This document shows positions 1 through 5,344 of a DNA stretch of 6,416 nucleotides, piece by piece. The first letter of the stretch is position 1. Every line of letters starts with the position of its first letter. Position numbers and translations under genes: made by a program. Under the pieces are notes generated by a model that was given only the letters and a program-made list of their open reading frames with translations, did not search any database and was not told the origin of the DNA. Source of the stretch: Ferruginibacter sp. (GTDB lineage: Bacteria > Bacteroidota > Bacteroidia > Chitinophagales > Chitinophagaceae); assembly GCA_025352435.1 (NCBI GenBank), contig JANXTN010000080.1:1-6416 (forward strand), written 5' to 3'.

Positions 1-383
1 CGATTATCTGCTGCATTTGTGCCTTTTAATGTTGCAACTACATTACCCAATAAAAGGGTTGTGTCTACTCTTCTTTTATCCGGTTGTAAGGTTGTTGTAT
101 CAATGATCGTTGTCATTCTACCATTTGACTGAGTAGCAAACTGTTTGAATTTTGCCAATACATACAACCTTGCAGCGCCAATACCACGCTTGCTTTCGGA
201 CTGAGTGCTCAGAGTATTGCGGGTACCATAATTTACCATCGTCTGAATATAATTCCGCAAAGAATCAGGAGAAATTTCTTTTACCATTTGCTCAATGGTA
301 GGATCTTTTGCAATGGTTGTCTGTGCAAAAAGAAAATTATTAAAAACAAAAAGAGAGACAAAAAATACAAGAGCTGTTTTCAT
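1..383 (-). CDS. Exported M28-family metallopeptidase, N-terminal part only (cut by left edge)
   Basis: The reading frame opens with ATG at 383 and stays open for 127 codons to the window edge, so only the N-terminus is present. Residues 1-20 form a signal peptide: MKT, a phenylalanine/valine-rich core, then FLFA before Q21. The rest contains stretches such as SPDSLRNYIQTMVNYGTRNT (residues 39-58), followed by RGIGAARLYVLAKF (66-79) and LLGNVVATLKGT (111-122). From memory this is the N-terminal pattern of Bacteroidota M28 (aminopeptidase Y/Q-like) zinc peptidases, where these segments precede the first zinc-ligand motif. The zinc ligands would lie just outside the window, so catalytic competence cannot be judged. 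The enzyme would act in the periplasm or outside the cell. Upstream is A/T-rich with no Shine-Dalgarno, as usual in this phylum. It lies 192 bp downstream of rluD on the same strand. The family call rests on recalled similarity. Confidence 0.75.
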   Translation of the reverse strand, partial: MKTALVFFVSLFVFNNFLFAQTTIAKDPTIEQMVKEISPDSLRNYIQTMVNYGTRNTLSTQSESKRGIGAARLYVLAKFKQFATQSNGRMTTIIDTTTLQPDKRRVDTTLLLGNVVATLKGTNAADN

Positions 384-452
384 TATTTTAGTTGAGTATG
401 ATTAAAAATATATTGTGGGTAAAGTTAAATATTTTGCTGAAGATGAAAGGTG

Positions 453-489
453 GTTGCTTTTTCCTTTTCCCCAAAAACAAAAAAGCAAC
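453..489. terminator. Possible hairpin terminator between rluD and the M28 peptidase gene
   Basis: A perfect 10-bp inverted repeat, GTTGCTTTTT at 453-462 and AAAAAGCAAC at 480-489, encloses a 17-nt loop that can fold further through TTTT/AAAA around CCCC. It lies downstream of the rluD stop (576) and upstream of the M28 start (383). The outer stem is A/T-rich with only a GTTGC core, and no T-run follows on the minus strand, so it is not a classical intrinsic terminator. It could be an RNA 3'-end stabiliser, a weak terminator or a chance product of low-complexity sequence. Confidence 0.35.
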
Positions 490-498
490 AAATAAAAA

Positions 499-541
499 TT
501 GCCACTGAAGCTCTATCAAGGTGTCTTGCCCGAAACCACCT
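499..541. other. GC-richer island with short imperfect dyad in the rluD-M28 gap
   Basis: Between two A/T-rich stretches, about 40 bp are noticeably richer in G and C. They contain the inverted pair AGGTG (519-523) and CACCT (537-541) around a 13-nt loop. No gene, promoter box or T-run goes with it. The minus-strand reading frames through it stay open for some tens of codons but have no start codon or recognisable product. The composition contrast would suit an interspersed intergenic repeat or a gene remnant; nothing in the window decides between them. Confidence 0.25.
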
Positions 542-575
542 ATATATTTTACAAAGTAAATTTATTGGTCATAAA

Positions 576-1631
576 TTATTCTATTTCATTTTTAAATAAA
601 CTGTATTTTCTCCATTTTTCAATGAGCTGTGCCATATCATCTGGCAGTTCACTTTTAAACATCATTTGCTCTTTTGTAGTGGGATGCACAAAGCCAAGTT
701 CCTTTGCATGCAACGCCTGGCGTGGACAAACGGCAAAACAATTTTCTACAAACTGCTTGTACCTGGTATAAATTGTTCCTTTTACAATTCTATCTCCGCC
801 ATAAAAATCATCATTAAAAAGTTGGTGGCCTTTGTACTGCATGTGCACCCTTATCTGATGCGTGCGACCAGTCTCAAGCCTACACTCAACAACAGAAACG
901 TAATTAAAATTTTCGAGTACTTTATAATGTGTAATAGCTTCTTTGCCATAATCGCCTTCAGGGTAGACAGTAAATACCTTGCGCTGTTTTTGGCTGCGAC
1001 CGACATGCCCTCTAATGGTTCCTTCGTGTTCGTCAAAGTTACCCCATACTACTGCGTTGTAACGACGATGAACTGTATGATCAAAAAATTGTTTGGCCAA
1101 TTCGCTCATTACTTTTTGTTTTTTGGCCACTACAATTAAGCCGCTGGTATTTTTATCTATACGATGAACCAAACCATAGCGTGTTAATTCTTTTTCATCT
1201 ATTTCCGGACAATTGTGTTGCAAATGCCATGCAACTGCATTTATCAAAGTATTGTCAGGATTGCCGCTGCCGGGGTGTACAACCATGCCTACAGCTTTGT
1301 TGATCACCATTAAATCACCATCTTCAAAAACAATATTTAAAGGAATGTTTTGTGGAATTATTTCTGACGCTTCCGGAGAGTTGGTATCGTACACTACAAT
1401 TTTATCTCCCGGTCTGGTGTTGTAATTTTTCTTTGTGAGCTTATCATTTACCAGCACCATTTCATTTTCTATGGCCTGTTGTATTTTATTTCTTGTTGCA
1501 CCTTCAATCCTTTGCATCAAAAATTTATCTATTCTAATCGCTTCCTGACCCCTATCTATAATGATAACATGCTTTTCAAACAGCTCATCAGAATCGCTTA
1601 CTTCTTCGCTTAAAATTTCTTCTTTTTTCAT
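576..1631 (-). CDS. rluD: RluA/RluD-family 23S rRNA pseudouridine synthase with S4 domain
   Basis: The product (351 aa from the chosen start) isomerises uridine to pseudouridine in large-subunit rRNA. RluD modifies helix 69 of 23S rRNA in E. coli; the exact target here is inferred. An S4 RNA-binding domain spans about residues 28-80 (AIRIDKFLMQRIEG through GDKIVV). The catalytic domain has the RluA signature HRIDKNTSG at 156-164 with catalytic Asp159, then RLETGRTHQIRVHM at 251-264 and RQALHA at 304-309. Length is slightly above E. coli RluD (326 aa), mostly through an acidic N-terminal extension (EEILSEEVSDSDELFE). I chose ATG at 1631: an in-frame ATG at 1661 adds only MICRPWSFQN, encoded by a degenerate heptamer repeat rather than conserved sequence. 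No Shine-Dalgarno or clear -7 box is visible. The gene is divergent from lipB. RluC also combines S4 with this catalytic domain, so the paralogue assignment is less certain than the family. Confidence 0.93.
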   Translation of the reverse strand: MKKEEILSEEVSDSDELFEKHVIIIDRGQEAIRIDKFLMQRIEGATRNKIQQAIENEMVLVNDKLTKKNYNTRPGDKIVVYDTNSPEASEIIPQNIPLNIVFEDGDLMVINKAVGMVVHPGSGNPDNTLINAVAWHLQHNCPEIDEKELTRYGLVHRIDKNTSGLIVVAKKQKVMSELAKQFFDHTVHRRYNAVVWGNFDEHEGTIRGHVGRSQKQRKVFTVYPEGDYGKEAITHYKVLENFNYVSVVECRLETGRTHQIRVHMQYKGHQLFNDDFYGGDRIVKGTIYTRYKQFVENCFAVCPRQALHAKELGFVHPTTKEQMMFKSELPDDMAQLIEKWRKYSLFKNEIE

Positions 1632-1641
1632 ATTTTGAAAT

Positions 1642-1669
1642 GACCACGGACGACAGATCACGAACTACA
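1642..1669. repeat. Degenerate 7-bp tandem repeat, four units, upstream of rluD
   Basis: Four consecutive heptamers (1642-1648, 1649-1655, 1656-1662, 1663-1669) follow the loose pattern purine-A-pyrimidine at positions 1-3 and AC at positions 5-6 in each unit, for example GACCACG, GATCACG and AACTACA. It starts 10 bp beyond the rluD start and is richer in G+C than its flanks. It also encodes the spurious N-terminal extension of the longer rluD frame. The units are short and imperfect, so part of the periodicity may be chance. A comparable array lies at the other end of the same intergenic region. Confidence 0.4.
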
Positions 1670-1786
1670 AGTCGATAATGTCCTTATTAAATTTAATACT
1701 ATTATTAAATGCAATTTTAGAAGCTTCCTCGTGACTATTTTTTCATGTTCATAATTCATCAAGTTTAATTCTATCTCGGTACATGT

Positions 1787-1821
1787 AACCCCAAACTTTT
1801 AACACGCAACCCGCAACTCTT
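1787..1821. repeat. Five heptamers with AAC at 7-bp period abutting the lipB -7 box
   Basis: AAC occurs at 1787, 1794, 1801, 1808 and 1815, exactly every 7 bp over five units; the best-matching pair is AACACGC and AACCCGC. The last base of the array is the first base of the TATCTTTG promoter box, so the array covers the core spacer and -33 region of the lipB promoter. It is not in phase with the heptamers at 1642-1669 (offset 145 bp). The arrangement could be an interspersed heptamer repeat of the genome or a set of helically staggered binding sites; the sequence alone does not say which. Confidence 0.5.
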
Positions 1822-1828
1822 ATCTTTG
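1821..1828 (+). promoter_or_regulatory. lipB promoter, Bacteroidota -7 box TATCTTTG
   Basis: TATCTTTG matches the TAnnTTTG consensus read by the Bacteroidota primary sigma factor. It ends 24 bp before the lipB ATG at 1853, which would give a transcription start near 1834-1837 and a leader of under 20 nt. The -33 element is weak: TTTT at 1797-1800 sits at about the right distance (20 bp) but lacks the usual TTG. The box overlaps the TTG codon at 1826 of a longer lipB reading frame, which argues against translation starting there. Confidence 0.8.
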
Positions 1829-1852
1829 CAAAGTAAAACATTTTACTACGGT

Positions 1853-2578
1853 ATGCAATCTGTAATATTTAAAGATTTAGGGGTAATTGATTATAAGTCT
1901 GCGTGGGATTATCAGGAAAAACTATTGCAACAAAACGTATCCGTAAAGACTAAAATTAGAAATGATCCAAGTCAAACATCAAAAATAAATACCCAACATT
2001 ATTTTTTATTATGTGAACATTTGCCTGTATACACTCTGGGGAAAAGCGGCGATATGAAAAATGTGTTGATGAATGAGGAAGAATTAGAACAAGCAAATAT
2101 TGAGTTCTTTAAAACCAACAGGGGCGGAGACATCACTTTTCATGGACCGCAGCAGTTAGTTGGTTACCCAATTTTAGACCTTGAAAATTTTTATACAGAC
2201 ATAGGGAAATATCTTAGGAATTTGGAGGAAGTAGTAATAATGACTTTGGCAGAATATGATATAAAGGCTGGGAGAAGTGTAGGTGAAACCGGTGTTTGGA
2301 TTGATGCTGAAATAAAAGGAAGTGAAAGGAAAATCTGCGCTATTGGCGTACGTTGCAGCCGCTGGATTACTATGCATGGCTTTGCATTAAATGTAAATAC
2401 CGATCTTAATTATTTTAAAAATATAGTTCCTTGTGGCATAGAAAACAAACAGGTAACATCTCTCGAAAAGGAACTTGGTGAAAAAATTGAATTTGATGAA
2501 GTGAAACAAAAAATAAAAGAAAAATTTTTATTAGTATTCGATGCGGCATTTGTTATAGAAGAAAAGGAGAACCTATAA
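1853..2578 (+). CDS. lipB: Octanoyltransferase LipB (lipoate biosynthesis)
   Basis: The 241-aa enzyme moves an octanoyl group from acyl carrier protein to the lipoyl domains of 2-oxoacid dehydrogenases and the glycine cleavage H protein, for sulfur insertion by LipA. It is cytoplasmic. Landmarks are EHLPVYTLGKSG (55-66), the family signature RGGDITFHGPQQLVGYP (90-106), KICAIGVR (160-167), MHGFALNVN (174-182) and VPCGI (192-196). The catalytic pair is Lys160 and Cys194; their 34-residue spacing equals that of E. coli K135/C169. A polar stretch at about 30-48 looks like a small clade-specific insertion. The frame is open further upstream to a TTG at 1826, but that codon lies inside the -7 promoter box, so the ATG at 1853 is used. 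There is no Shine-Dalgarno. lipA is not in the window. The last 6 bp overlap the end of the convergent neighbour. Confidence 0.96.
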   Translation: MQSVIFKDLGVIDYKSAWDYQEKLLQQNVSVKTKIRNDPSQTSKINTQHYFLLCEHLPVYTLGKSGDMKNVLMNEEELEQANIEFFKTNRGGDITFHGPQQLVGYPILDLENFYTDIGKYLRNLEEVVIMTLAEYDIKAGRSVGETGVWIDAEIKGSERKICAIGVRCSRWITMHGFALNVNTDLNYFKNIVPCGIENKQVTSLEKELGEKIEFDEVKQKIKEKFLLVFDAAFVIEEKENL

Positions 2579-3277
2579 CTTTTTTAAATCTTTTAATATC
2601 TGAAATTTATTTTTCTCAATTAACAGCCCATTTTCATACAGTTCAAACCGATACCAACCTGTATGTACAAAATTTACTTTTTCAATAATTAAATATTCTT
2701 CTTTCAACTTTGACAGTTCAAACAAAAAGTTTTCTGTTTCATCAAAAAATTTCACCGTGTATTTTTTTGTTGTAGCATCTTCCAAGTGTATAATAACATT
2801 GTTGTCTTTAGCTGTAAAAATAGTATTACTAGGGTATGTAATTCCGGGTTTGGAAGGTGGGTAAATAGTACCTGAGTCCTTATTTGACAACATACCTGGA
2901 AATTTTTCAGTTGCTGCAATATCTGTGGTATAGATCTCCTTTACGGGTCTTGCAGACGGGGTAATAACATAAGATCCGCCTTCAAAAGAAACGAATACTC
3001 TGTAATACATTTTGCCGTAAGGAAAACTCACATCAGCAAAACCATTTTCTCTGCTTTGTGGGCTCAGTACGCTTCCTATGGTCGTATAATTTTGTAAGCT
3101 ATCATAAGAACGTTGAATATTTAGTACTGTAATAGGTTTGCTGTAATCGTTTACCCAACTCACCACAATTTTATTGTTCAGATTTTTAACCTGTATAAAT
3201 GGCAAAGGTTTTTCCTGCGCAACAATAATATTTGATAGGATTATAAAAAAAGCAAATAATGAAATTGATTTACGCAT
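2573..3277 (-). CDS. Exported protein of unknown function, Fn3-like N-terminal half
   Basis: The product (234 aa) starts with a signal peptide, MRKSISLFAFFIILSNIIVA, with cleavage likely before Q21; there is no lipobox cysteine. Residues about 26-112 look like a fibronectin type III or related beta-sandwich: IVVSWVND, the IQRSYDSLQNYTTIGSV stretch, a YYRVFV strand, then GGSYVITPSARPV. A Pro/Ser/Thr-rich linker (about 113-150) leads to a second beta-rich segment (about 160-230) with KKYTVKFFDETENFLFEL and HTGWYRFELYENGLLIEKNKF. I recall similar hypothetical proteins in Chitinophagaceae but no assigned function. The C-terminal half is reminiscent of, not clearly, a T9SS-type sorting domain. No catalytic motif is visible, so a structural, binding or envelope role is the reasonable guess. 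It lies 82 bp downstream of the PLP-enzyme gene on the same strand, and its TAG stop (2573-2575) overlaps the end of lipB. Confidence 0.8.
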   Translation of the reverse strand: MRKSISLFAFFIILSNIIVAQEKPLPFIQVKNLNNKIVVSWVNDYSKPITVLNIQRSYDSLQNYTTIGSVLSPQSRENGFADVSFPYGKMYYRVFVSFEGGSYVITPSARPVKEIYTTDIAATEKFPGMLSNKDSGTIYPPSKPGITYPSNTIFTAKDNNVIIHLEDATTKKYTVKFFDETENFLFELSKLKEEYLIIEKVNFVHTGWYRFELYENGLLIEKNKFQILKDLKKL

Positions 3278-3298
3278 AGTATGGCAAAAGAATCTTTG

Positions 3299-3306
3299 TA
3301 AAGATA
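3299..3306 (-). promoter_or_regulatory. Weak candidate -7 box for the Fn3-like protein gene
   Basis: On the minus strand this reads TATCTTTA, one mismatch from TAnnTTTG, and lies 21 bp before the ATG at 3277, nearly the same geometry as the lipB promoter. A second one-mismatch candidate, TTCTTTTG at 3285-3292, would give an almost leaderless mRNA. No TTG at the -33 position supports either. The same octamer occurs again at 3351-3358, showing that such near-matches arise easily in this AT-rich DNA. Confidence 0.25.
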
Positions 3307-3359
3307 TATTCTTAAGCTGTGGTTGAATGATGAAAGCAATTTGCTGCTGTTAAAGATAT

Positions 3360-4265
3360 TTAAAAAATAAGTGTACCTGCGGGTAATGATTTGTTTCCCT
3401 GCAAGCCACCGGTATGTAAGCAAACAATATTACTTCCATCGGTAAAATAGCCTTCTTTTATTTTATCATAAATGCCGTACATCATTTTAGCTGTATACAC
3501 AAAATCGGTTGGTATTTTGGTTTCTACATAAAATGTATTCATGAAATCAATTAAGTCATTTGTGTGTTTAGCATAGCCGCCAAAATGATAATCAACAAAA
3601 ATGTTTGGCGTATAATTATTATCAACTCCTAGGTGTTTCAATCTTTCGGGAATATCCATCATATTTTTCAATACCGGTATTGCAATAATTTCTTGGTTGA
3701 TATTTCTGTTCAAAAGTAAACCTGCAAGTGTAGTTGCAGTGCCGACAGCCGTGCACACATGAGAAAAATTATACTCATTAATAATATCCATTATTAATGA
3801 GGCACCTTTAGCACCTAGTGGATTGTACCCGCCTTCTGGCACCATTGTAAAATCTCCAAACTCCTGTTTAAACGCAGCAATCATTTCTGCATTACATACT
3901 GAGTTTCGATATAAATCTCTGCTTATAAATTTCAACCGCATGCCAAATTGTTTGCATCTGATTAAAGTAGGAGATAATGTTGGAGGTGGTTCTCCTCTGA
4001 TGATTCCAATGGACTGCAATCCTTTTTGATTACATAAAAAAGCTGTTGCCACAATATGATTAGAGTATGCTCCGCCAAAAGTCAAGATCGTTTTATGAGA
4101 GGATTGCAAACATTCTTTAATAAAATAGTGAAGCTTAAAAAGTTTGTTGCCGGATACGTCAATGTGTATTTTGTCAAGCCTTAAAATACTTAGGCTTAAA
4201 TTTTGTTTTACAGTTCCATTGGTAATTACTTTATCTAAACTTATGTTTTTGGTACTAATTTCCAT
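3360..4265 (-). CDS. PLP-dependent ACC deaminase/D-cysteine desulfhydrase family enzyme
   Basis: The 301-aa cytoplasmic enzyme is a fold-type II PLP protein related to tryptophan synthase beta. The cofactor lysine is Lys41 in RLDKIHIDVSGNKLFKL (29-45), matching the GGNKxRKL segment of D-cysteine desulfhydrase (DcyD). GGAYSNH at 64-70 corresponds to the substrate-carboxylate loop (GxxQSNH in DcyD), AVGTATTLAG at 173-182 to the glycine-rich PLP-phosphate loop, and LHTGGLQG at 283-290 is the family's C-terminal signature. It is somewhat shorter than E. coli DcyD (328 aa). Tyr67 replaces the Gln of the QSNH motif, so the substrate may not be D-cysteine or ACC. Likely chemistry is release of ammonia, plus sulfide if the substrate is a D-amino thiol, yielding a 2-oxo acid; this is inference. 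The ATG at 4265 has no Shine-Dalgarno. The gene is divergent from the nucleotidyltransferase gene and could be cotranscribed with the exported-protein gene 82 bp downstream. Confidence 0.88.
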   Translation of the reverse strand: MEISTKNISLDKVITNGTVKQNLSLSILRLDKIHIDVSGNKLFKLHYFIKECLQSSHKTILTFGGAYSNHIVATAFLCNQKGLQSIGIIRGEPPPTLSPTLIRCKQFGMRLKFISRDLYRNSVCNAEMIAAFKQEFGDFTMVPEGGYNPLGAKGASLIMDIINEYNFSHVCTAVGTATTLAGLLLNRNINQEIIAIPVLKNMMDIPERLKHLGVDNNYTPNIFVDYHFGGYAKHTNDLIDFMNTFYVETKIPTDFVYTAKMMYGIYDKIKEGYFTDGSNIVCLHTGGLQGNKSLPAGTLIF

Positions 4266-4398
4266 AGTGGACGGTAATTTTTTGATATTTAAAGCTGTAT
4301 CATTTTGATTCCTTTACTCTAATTTCGTTTAAGTTTTATTTTTTACAAATGAAGAATAAAATTATTTATTTACTTATAAAAATTATTATTTAAAAAAA
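4266..4398. other. Divergent AT-rich intergenic region between the PLP enzyme and nucleotidyltransferase genes
   Basis: These 133 bp must hold the start signals of both flanking genes. The right third (about 4353-4398) is almost pure A/T and ends in a run of A immediately before the ATG at 4399, a common Bacteroidota leader style. No exact TAnnTTTG box is present on either strand. The nearest match for the minus strand is TTCATTTG at 4346-4353, one mismatch. No gene, stable hairpin or inverted repeat is seen. Confidence 0.5.
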
Positions 4399-5298
4399 AT
4401 GAAACCTACACTTTTAATATTGGCAGCAGGTATGGCGAGCAGATACGGAAGCATGAAACAAACGGAGGGATTTGGACCGTGTGGAGAAACCATAATGGAT
4501 TATTCAATATATAACGCAATAAGAGCAGGCTTCGGCAAAGTAGTGTTTATCATCAGAGAAGATTTTGAAGAAAATTTCAAAGGAGTTTTCGAGCCAAAAC
4601 TCAAGGGTAAAATTGAGGTAGATTATGTTTATCAGGAGATGAACAATTTTGTAGATACTGCATATATGCCCGACGGGAGAACAAAACCTTGGGGAACAGG
4701 TCATGCATTATTATGTGCAAAAGATAAGGTTCATGAGCCATTTGCAGTTATTAACGCAGATGATTTCTACGGCAAGGATTCTTTTGAAAAAGCTGCCGAT
4801 TTTTTAATTAATCAATGTGATAAAGACACTTCTGCCATTATTGGATATAAATTAAAAAATACATTAAGCGAACATGGTACCGTAAGTCGTGGTGTTTGTG
4901 AGGTAGATGATATGAATTTATTGACAGGGATAAATGAAAGAATAAAAATTTATAAGAAAGAAAACGACGTGGTTTTTGATGAAGATGGAAAGCTAACTGT
5001 TTTAAAAGACTATACTAATGTATCTATGAATTTTTGGTGTTTTCATCCGCACGTTTTTTCTATAACTGAAAAGCTGTTTGCTGATTTTCCAAAAAATAAC
5101 ATGGACAATATAAAAGCTGAATTTTTTATTCCCTACATAGCTGATTATATTTTAAAAAGCCCTGAAAGTAAGATTCTCGTAATTCCTACAAGTGCACAAT
5201 GGTTTGGTGTTACATATAAAGAAGATGCAGCAGGAGTGAAAAAAAGCCTGCATAAATTAATCGATGATGGTGAGTACCCGGAATGTCTCTGGGCTTAG
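4399..5298 (+). CDS. Sugar-phosphate nucleotidyltransferase-like protein (NTP_transferase fold)
   Basis: The 299-aa protein has the Rossmann-like nucleotidyltransferase fold used to make NDP-sugars from sugar-1-phosphates. The N-terminal nucleotide-binding loop is LAAGMASRYGSMKQ (8-21), a variant of the usual LAAGxGxRxxxxTK: Ala13 stands where a Gly is common, and KQ replaces the TxxxPK continuation. GETIMDYSIYNAIRAGFGKVV (29-49) matches the family's conserved second segment. KPWGTGHALL (96-105) is the base/sugar contact strand, and NADDFYG (119-125) carries the Asp pair expected to bind Mg2+. VSMNFWCF (208-215) and QWFGVTYKED (267-276) occupy the sugar-binding half. No C-terminal left-handed-helix acyltransferase domain is present. 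I recall close relatives in Bacteroidota annotated only as nucleotidyltransferases, so substrate and base are unknown; a MurU-like or UTP-glucose-1-phosphate uridylyltransferase-like role is possible but not shown. No kinase partner is adjacent. Transcription ends at the shared terminator just downstream. Confidence 0.87.
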   Translation: MKPTLLILAAGMASRYGSMKQTEGFGPCGETIMDYSIYNAIRAGFGKVVFIIREDFEENFKGVFEPKLKGKIEVDYVYQEMNNFVDTAYMPDGRTKPWGTGHALLCAKDKVHEPFAVINADDFYGKDSFEKAADFLINQCDKDTSAIIGYKLKNTLSEHGTVSRGVCEVDDMNLLTGINERIKIYKKENDVVFDEDGKLTVLKDYTNVSMNFWCFHPHVFSITEKLFADFPKNNMDNIKAEFFIPYIADYILKSPESKILVIPTSAQWFGVTYKEDAAGVKKSLHKLIDDGEYPECLWA

Positions 5299-5304
5299 AT
5301 GTCG

Positions 5305-5344
5305 TAATAAAAAAATCCGCCGAATTTCAGCGGATTTTTTATTA
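5305..5344. terminator. Bidirectional intrinsic terminator between convergent genes
   Basis: The core stem pairs TCCGC (5316-5320) with GCGGA (5330-5334) across a 9-nt loop. It is flanked by seven A on the left and six T on the right, and pairing continues outward through TAAT/ATTA with one bulged A. It therefore ends in a T-run on either strand and can terminate both the nucleotidyltransferase gene (stop at 5298) and the protease gene. Its outer right end includes the protease TAA (5342-5344), so the minus-strand transcript enters the hairpin at the stop codon. Confidence 0.92.

Noticed and set aside
548..560. Five-bp TTTAC/GTAAA hairpin just downstream of the rluD stop as its terminator
   Set aside because: The stem is very short and A/T-rich with no following T-run on the minus strand, so it is unlikely to be stable.
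499..771. 90-codon plus-strand frame starting at TTG
   Set aside because: It overlaps the 3' end of rluD on the opposite strand, has no promoter or leader signal, and resembles no family I know.
666..1139. 157-codon open frame on the plus strand opposite rluD
   Set aside because: It lies entirely antisense to a gene with strong catalytic motifs, and its translation shows no recognisable domain and Cys/Phe-rich low-quality sequence.
1686..1697. Perfect 12-bp palindrome ATTAAATTTAAT in the rluD-lipB intergenic region
   Set aside because: It is made only of A and T in very AT-rich DNA, where such palindromes are common, and it is not placed at a recognisable promoter element.
4346..4353. TTCATTTG on the minus strand as a -7 box for the PLP-enzyme gene
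   Set aside because: It misses the conserved TA start of the box, no -33 element accompanies it, and it would give an 80-nt leader; such near-matches recur throughout this sequence.
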